A stretch of DNA of 24,324 nt, from assembly GCA_016297165.1 (NCBI GenBank), contig JAEDHF010000011.1:1-24324 (forward strand), written 5' to 3'. The position numbers and the translations under genes were made by a program. Numbering within the stretch: position 1 is the first letter of the stretch; every line of letters starts with the position of its first letter. The notes below the pieces were generated by a model, which worked only from the letters and a program-made list of their open reading frames with translations, was not told where the DNA came from and did no database searches. Shown in pieces: positions 21,496 to 24,324 of the stretch. Origin of the DNA: Oscillospiraceae bacterium (GTDB lineage Bacteria > Bacillota > Clostridia > Oscillospirales > Ruminococcaceae).

Positions 21496-23823
21496 ATGGC
21501 AAACACAACAGAAGAGAAAATTCTTGAGGTCGCACAGCGTATAAGAAGTCTCCGTCAGGATATGGGTATTTCCTGCGAGACAATGGCGGCTAAAACAGGC
21601 TTCTCCGCAGAGGAGTACAAGAAAATGGAAAACGGCGAGACCGATTTCAGCTTCACCTTTATCCATAAGTGCGCAGGCATTTTCGGTATCGATATAACCG
21701 ACCTCATGGAAGGCGACAGTCCCGAGCTTACGAGCTATACCGTAACAAGAAAGGGCGAGGGAATGCCTATCGTAAGAAGAGCGGGCTTCGCATATAACCG
21801 CCTCGCTCATAAGTTCAAGAACAAGATTGCCGAGCCCTTCCACGTTGTTATCCCCTATTCCGAGGAGGCTCTTAACCGTCCTCTTCACCTCGGAAGCCAC
21901 GCAGGACAGGAAATGGATATCGTGGTTAAGGGTACAATGAGAATTATCCTCGGAAACCATACTGAAACCCTTCACGAGGGCGACTGTATCTACTATGACA
22001 GCTCCGTTCCCCACGATGAAATTGCTCTCGGCGGCGAGGACTGTGAAATCTACGCCTTCGTAATGGCTCCTAACGGTGTGAGCCAGCCTGCCGCTTATCA
22101 CGAAAATGTACAGGAGTATGTAGCTACAAATACCGATAAGGCGGGTATCTCTCATCCCGTAGCAGATAAGTTTGTAAACTGTGAAACCGATTCCTCGGGC
22201 ATTCTTTCCAAGGTAAGCTTCACAAACGAGGAAAGCTTCAACTTCGCCTTCGATATCGTTGACGAATTAGCGGCTAAATGCCCCGATAAGGTAGCTATGA
22301 TTCACGTTGCCGAGGATAAGACCGAGCGTGTATTTACCTTTAAGGATATTAAGGAATACTCCTGCCAGACTGCGAATTACCTTCAGTCCCTCGGTATCAA
22401 AAAGGGCGATAAGGTTATGCTGGTGCTTAAGAGACACTACCAGTTCTGGTTCACTATCCTCGCTCTCCACCGTATCGGCGCTATCGTTATTCCTGCTACA
22501 AATCAGCTGGTTAAGCACGATTTCGAATACCGCTTCAATGCAGCCGAAATCTCTGCGGTAGTATGTACCGCCGACGGTACGGTTGCCGACGAAATCGACC
22601 TTGCCTGTCACGAATCCCCTACACTTAAGACAAAGATTATCGTAGGCGCTAAGAAGGAGGGCTGGAGCGACTTCAACGAGGAGCTTCCCGAGTTCAGCAA
22701 GGAGTTCCCCCGTACAGCAGATACTCCCTGCGGCTACGACCCCATGCTCATGTTCTTTACCTCGGGTACAACAGGCTATCCGAAAATCGCTATGCACGAT
22801 TATACATACCCTCTCGGTCACTATACTACTGCCCGTTACTGGCATAACGTTGACCCCAACGGTATTCATTTCACTATTTCCGATACGGGCTGGGGTAAGG
22901 CTCTCTGGGGCAAGCTCTACGGCCAGTGGATGTGTGAAACCGCCGTATTCGTTTACGACTTCGAGCGTTTCCATGCCGACGATATTCTCCCCATGTTCAA
23001 GAAGTACAACATCACTACCTTCTGTGCGCCTCCTACAATGTACCGCTTCTTTATCAAGGAGGATTTAAGCAAGTACGACCTTTCAAGCCTTAAGTATGCA
23101 ACCATCGCAGGCGAAGCCCTCAACCCCGAGGTATTCTACCAGTTCAAGAAGGCTACGGGTATTTCCCTCATGGAAGGCTTCGGTCAGACGGAAACTACCT
23201 TAGTAGTAGGTAACTATGTGGGCATGGAGGCTAAGCCCGGAAGTATGGGTCGTCCTAATCCCCTTTACGACGTACATATCCTTCTCCCCGACGGAAGTGA
23301 GGCAGGCGTGGGCGAAACAGGCGAAATCTGCATAAAGACAGGGGAAAAGAAGCCCTGCGGTTTATATATGAGCTACTACAAGAACGAGGAAAGCACAAAG
23401 GCAGCGTGGCACGACGGCTATTACCATACAGGCGACACCGCAAGAATGGACGAGGACGGCTATTACTGGTACGTTGGACGTGTTGACGACCTTATTAAGT
23501 CCAGCGGCTACCGTATCGGACCCTTCGAAATTGAAAGCGTTATTATGGAGCTTCCCTATATCCTCGAATGTGCAGTTACAGGCGTTCCCGATGAAATAAG
23601 AGGACAGGTTGTTAAGGCTACAATCGTTCTTACCCAAGGAACAGTACCCTCCGACGAGCTTAAGAAGGAAATTCAGGAATACGTTAAGAAGCATACCGCT
23701 CCTTATAAGTACCCCAGAGTTGTTGAATTCCGCGACAGCTTACCCAAGACGGTAGGCAGCGGAAAAATCCGCCGCTCCGAAATCAGAAGCGAGGACGCAG
23801 AGGCTTATAAGGCTAAGAAATAA
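21496..23823 (+). CDS. XRE-cupin-acyl-CoA synthetase fusion protein
   Basis: A 775-residue three-part protein. Residues about 8-70 form an XRE-type helix-turn-helix (IRSLRQDMGISCETMAAKTG). Residues about 127-190 form a cupin (HLGSHAGQEMDIVVKGTMRI, EGDCIYYDSSVPHD). From about 230 it is an AMP-forming acyl-CoA synthetase: TSGTTGYPK at 422-430, GFGQTETT, YHTGDTARMDEDGYYWYVGRVDDLIKSSG split across the A7-A8 region, and catalytic Lys757 in VGSGKIRR. It should activate a carboxylic acid to its CoA thioester with ATP. Overall wording is nearest the medium-chain (ACSM-like) group. AAAGGAGAA precedes ATG 21496; the frame open from 21445 starts inside the T-box terminator. Control by a T-box suggests the product feeds amino-acid synthesis. 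The HTH-cupin part may sense the acid or regulate its own gene. Confidence 0.9.
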   Translation: MANTTEEKILEVAQRIRSLRQDMGISCETMAAKTGFSAEEYKKMENGETDFSFTFIHKCAGIFGIDITDLMEGDSPELTSYTVTRKGEGMPIVRRAGFAYNRLAHKFKNKIAEPFHVVIPYSEEALNRPLHLGSHAGQEMDIVVKGTMRIILGNHTETLHEGDCIYYDSSVPHDEIALGGEDCEIYAFVMAPNGVSQPAAYHENVQEYVATNTDKAGISHPVADKFVNCETDSSGILSKVSFTNEESFNFAFDIVDELAAKCPDKVAMIHVAEDKTERVFTFKDIKEYSCQTANYLQSLGIKKGDKVMLVLKRHYQFWFTILALHRIGAIVIPATNQLVKHDFEYRFNAAEISAVVCTADGTVADEIDLACHESPTLKTKIIVGAKKEGWSDFNEELPEFSKEFPRTADTPCGYDPMLMFFTSGTTGYPKIAMHDYTYPLGHYTTARYWHNVDPNGIHFTISDTGWGKALWGKLYGQWMCETAVFVYDFERFHADDILPMFKKYNITTFCAPPTMYRFFIKEDLSKYDLSSLKYATIAGEALNPEVFYQFKKATGISLMEGFGQTETTLVVGNYVGMEAKPGSMGRPNPLYDVHILLPDGSEAGVGETGEICIKTGEKKPCGLYMSYYKNEESTKAAWHDGYYHTGDTARMDEDGYYWYVGRVDDLIKSSGYRIGPFEIESVIMELPYILECAVTGVPDEIRGQVVKATIVLTQGTVPSDELKKEIQEYVKKHTAPYKYPRVVEFRDSLPKTVGSGKIRRSEIRSEDAEAYKAKK

Positions 23824-23843
23824 GTCAATAAAATGTGAAATAG

Positions 23844-23889
23844 AATTAAGGTCACTTTTGATAGGATATGTCAGAGGTGACCTTTAATT
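23844..23889 (+). terminator. Terminator of the synthetase gene
   Basis: AATTAAGGTCAC and GTGACCTTTAATT pair with one bulge around a 21-nt loop, followed by TTATTG. The U-run is weak, but the position 20 nt after the stop fits termination. Confidence 0.6.
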
Positions 23890-23928
23890 TATTGTCTGCT
23901 CATCAACTTCTGAAAGGCTTTGAGGCAA

Positions 23929-23949
23929 TAACTGTCCTGCGGACAGTTA
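23929..23949. repeat. Short perfect hairpin
   Basis: TAACTGTCC-TGC-GGACAGTTA, a 9-bp stem with a three-base loop, in the gap between the synthetase and the LytTR gene. No U-run follows; its role is unclear. Confidence 0.5.
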
Positions 23950-23993
23950 CCCAGCACACACTAATTTATATAGGCTGATTAACAAACCATAAT

Positions 23994-24027
23994 CTACCAC
24001 TTATGTTCCGAAAACTACCATCTATGT
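23994..24027 (+). promoter_or_regulatory. Direct repeat, likely LytTR operator
   Basis: CTACCACTTATGT (23994-24006) and CTACCATCTATGT (24015-24027) are imperfect direct repeats (11 of 13 identical) spaced 21 bp, two helical turns. LytTR regulators typically bind paired direct repeats on one face of the DNA. The second copy ends 8 nt before the putative -35 box. Confidence 0.65.
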
Positions 24028-24035
24028 AAATTCGG

Positions 24036-24064
24036 TGGAAATCCTTTCTCTACTCTGTTATACT
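24036..24064 (+). promoter_or_regulatory. Promoter of the LytTR gene
   Basis: TGGAAA (24036-24041, poor -35) and TATACT (24059-24064) with a 17-nt spacer. A weak -35 just after paired repeats suggests activator dependence. Confidence 0.6.
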
Positions 24065-24089
24065 GTAGCTGTAACAAGGAGGTGTTCAA

Positions 24090-24324
24090 GTGCAGATTGA
24101 AATTAAAATTGATGAAAACTGCAAGGAACCGAAAATAATTGTCGTAGCCGACAAAATAACCGAGGAAATCAGCGAAATTATTAAAAAGCTTTCCGAGGAA
24201 CATACGAAAACACTGGCAGGATTTAAGGATGAGACAGTAGAGGTATTGGAAACGGACAGCATATTAAGAATCTATGCCTCAAACAGCAAGGTTTTCGCAG
24301 AAACCGACCAAGGCGAATATCTGC
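24090..24324 (+). CDS. LytTR-domain DNA-binding protein (5' part)
   Basis: An open frame of 78 residues starting at GTG 24090 after AAGGAGG (24076-24082) and running off the window. A short N-terminal strand-helix segment (EIKIDENCKEPKIIVVADKI, then EEISEIIKKLSEE) leads into the start of a LytTR domain: LAGFKDETVEVLETDSILRIYASNSKVFAETDQGEYL. This is the small, receiver-less LytTR type common in gut Firmicutes, often followed by a DUF3021 membrane protein; the partner lies outside the window and is only expected. The upstream direct repeat suggests autoregulation. Confidence 0.85.
   Translation, partial: MQIEIKIDENCKEPKIIVVADKITEEISEIIKKLSEEHTKTLAGFKDETVEVLETDSILRIYASNSKVFAETDQGEYL

Noticed and set aside
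21433..22155. Minus-strand 240-residue frame over the T-box terminator and HTH-cupin region
   Set aside because: Antisense to the synthetase gene with no promoter, ribosome binding site or recognisable domain.

Overview
The window reads as chromosomal DNA of an anaerobic, low-to-middle GC Firmicute (Bacillota, class Clostridia), most likely a gut or rumen member of the Ruminococcus/Oscillospirales group. The support is a tRNA-sensing T-box leader, a YlmC/YmxH-family sporulation protein, an NPxTG-type wall-anchored protein, Gram-positive type IV pilin-like proteins, a LytTR regulator, single-chain GlyRS, and many vegetative promoters of the form TTGACA-like, 17 nt, TATAAT. The taxon is inferred from gene types, not from a database match. 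I see no tRNA, rRNA, CRISPR array, transposase or phage gene.

Layout. 1-1134: a PASTA-repeat lipoprotein with a hairpin in its leader. 1135-3840: a surface cluster of an apparently highly expressed type IV pilin-like protein, a membrane-anchored metzincin-like metalloprotease and a second prepilin, closed by two terminator-like hairpins. 4000-7756: an SseB-family protein divergent from a P-type cation ATPase whose gene overlaps RNase HI. 7848-10457: branched-chain aminotransferase, then glycyl-tRNA synthetase. 10506-13399 (minus strand): a lipoprotein, the bifunctional NAD(P)HX repair enzyme Nnr, and an SCP2-domain protein with a Lys/Ala/Glu repeat tail. 13690-15892: YlmC/YmxH protein, then the rpsB-tsf operon. 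15948-19699 (minus): an ABM-domain protein, an IMP dehydrogenase of the Tritrichomonas type, and a SulP/STAS anion transporter. 19926-21057: an MBL-fold hydrolase and a small NPGTG wall-anchored protein. 21147-23823: a promoter, a full T-box riboswitch and a fused XRE-cupin-acyl-CoA synthetase. 24090-24324: the start of a LytTR regulator with a paired direct repeat upstream.

Most genes are housekeeping, in short transcription units with clear terminators. The most unusual system is the T-box upstream of a three-part enzyme (HTH, cupin, AMP-forming acyl-CoA synthetase). A T-box makes expression depend on uncharged tRNA, so this ligase is probably part of amino-acid supply. I propose it activates a branched-chain or aryl acid (for example isovalerate or phenylacetate) for reductive carboxylation to Leu or Phe. 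The pilin-metzincin-pilin cluster and two exported proteins that share a related leader hairpin are also worth attention. Several starts given here are internal to longer open frames and were chosen from ribosome binding sites, promoters and terminators.
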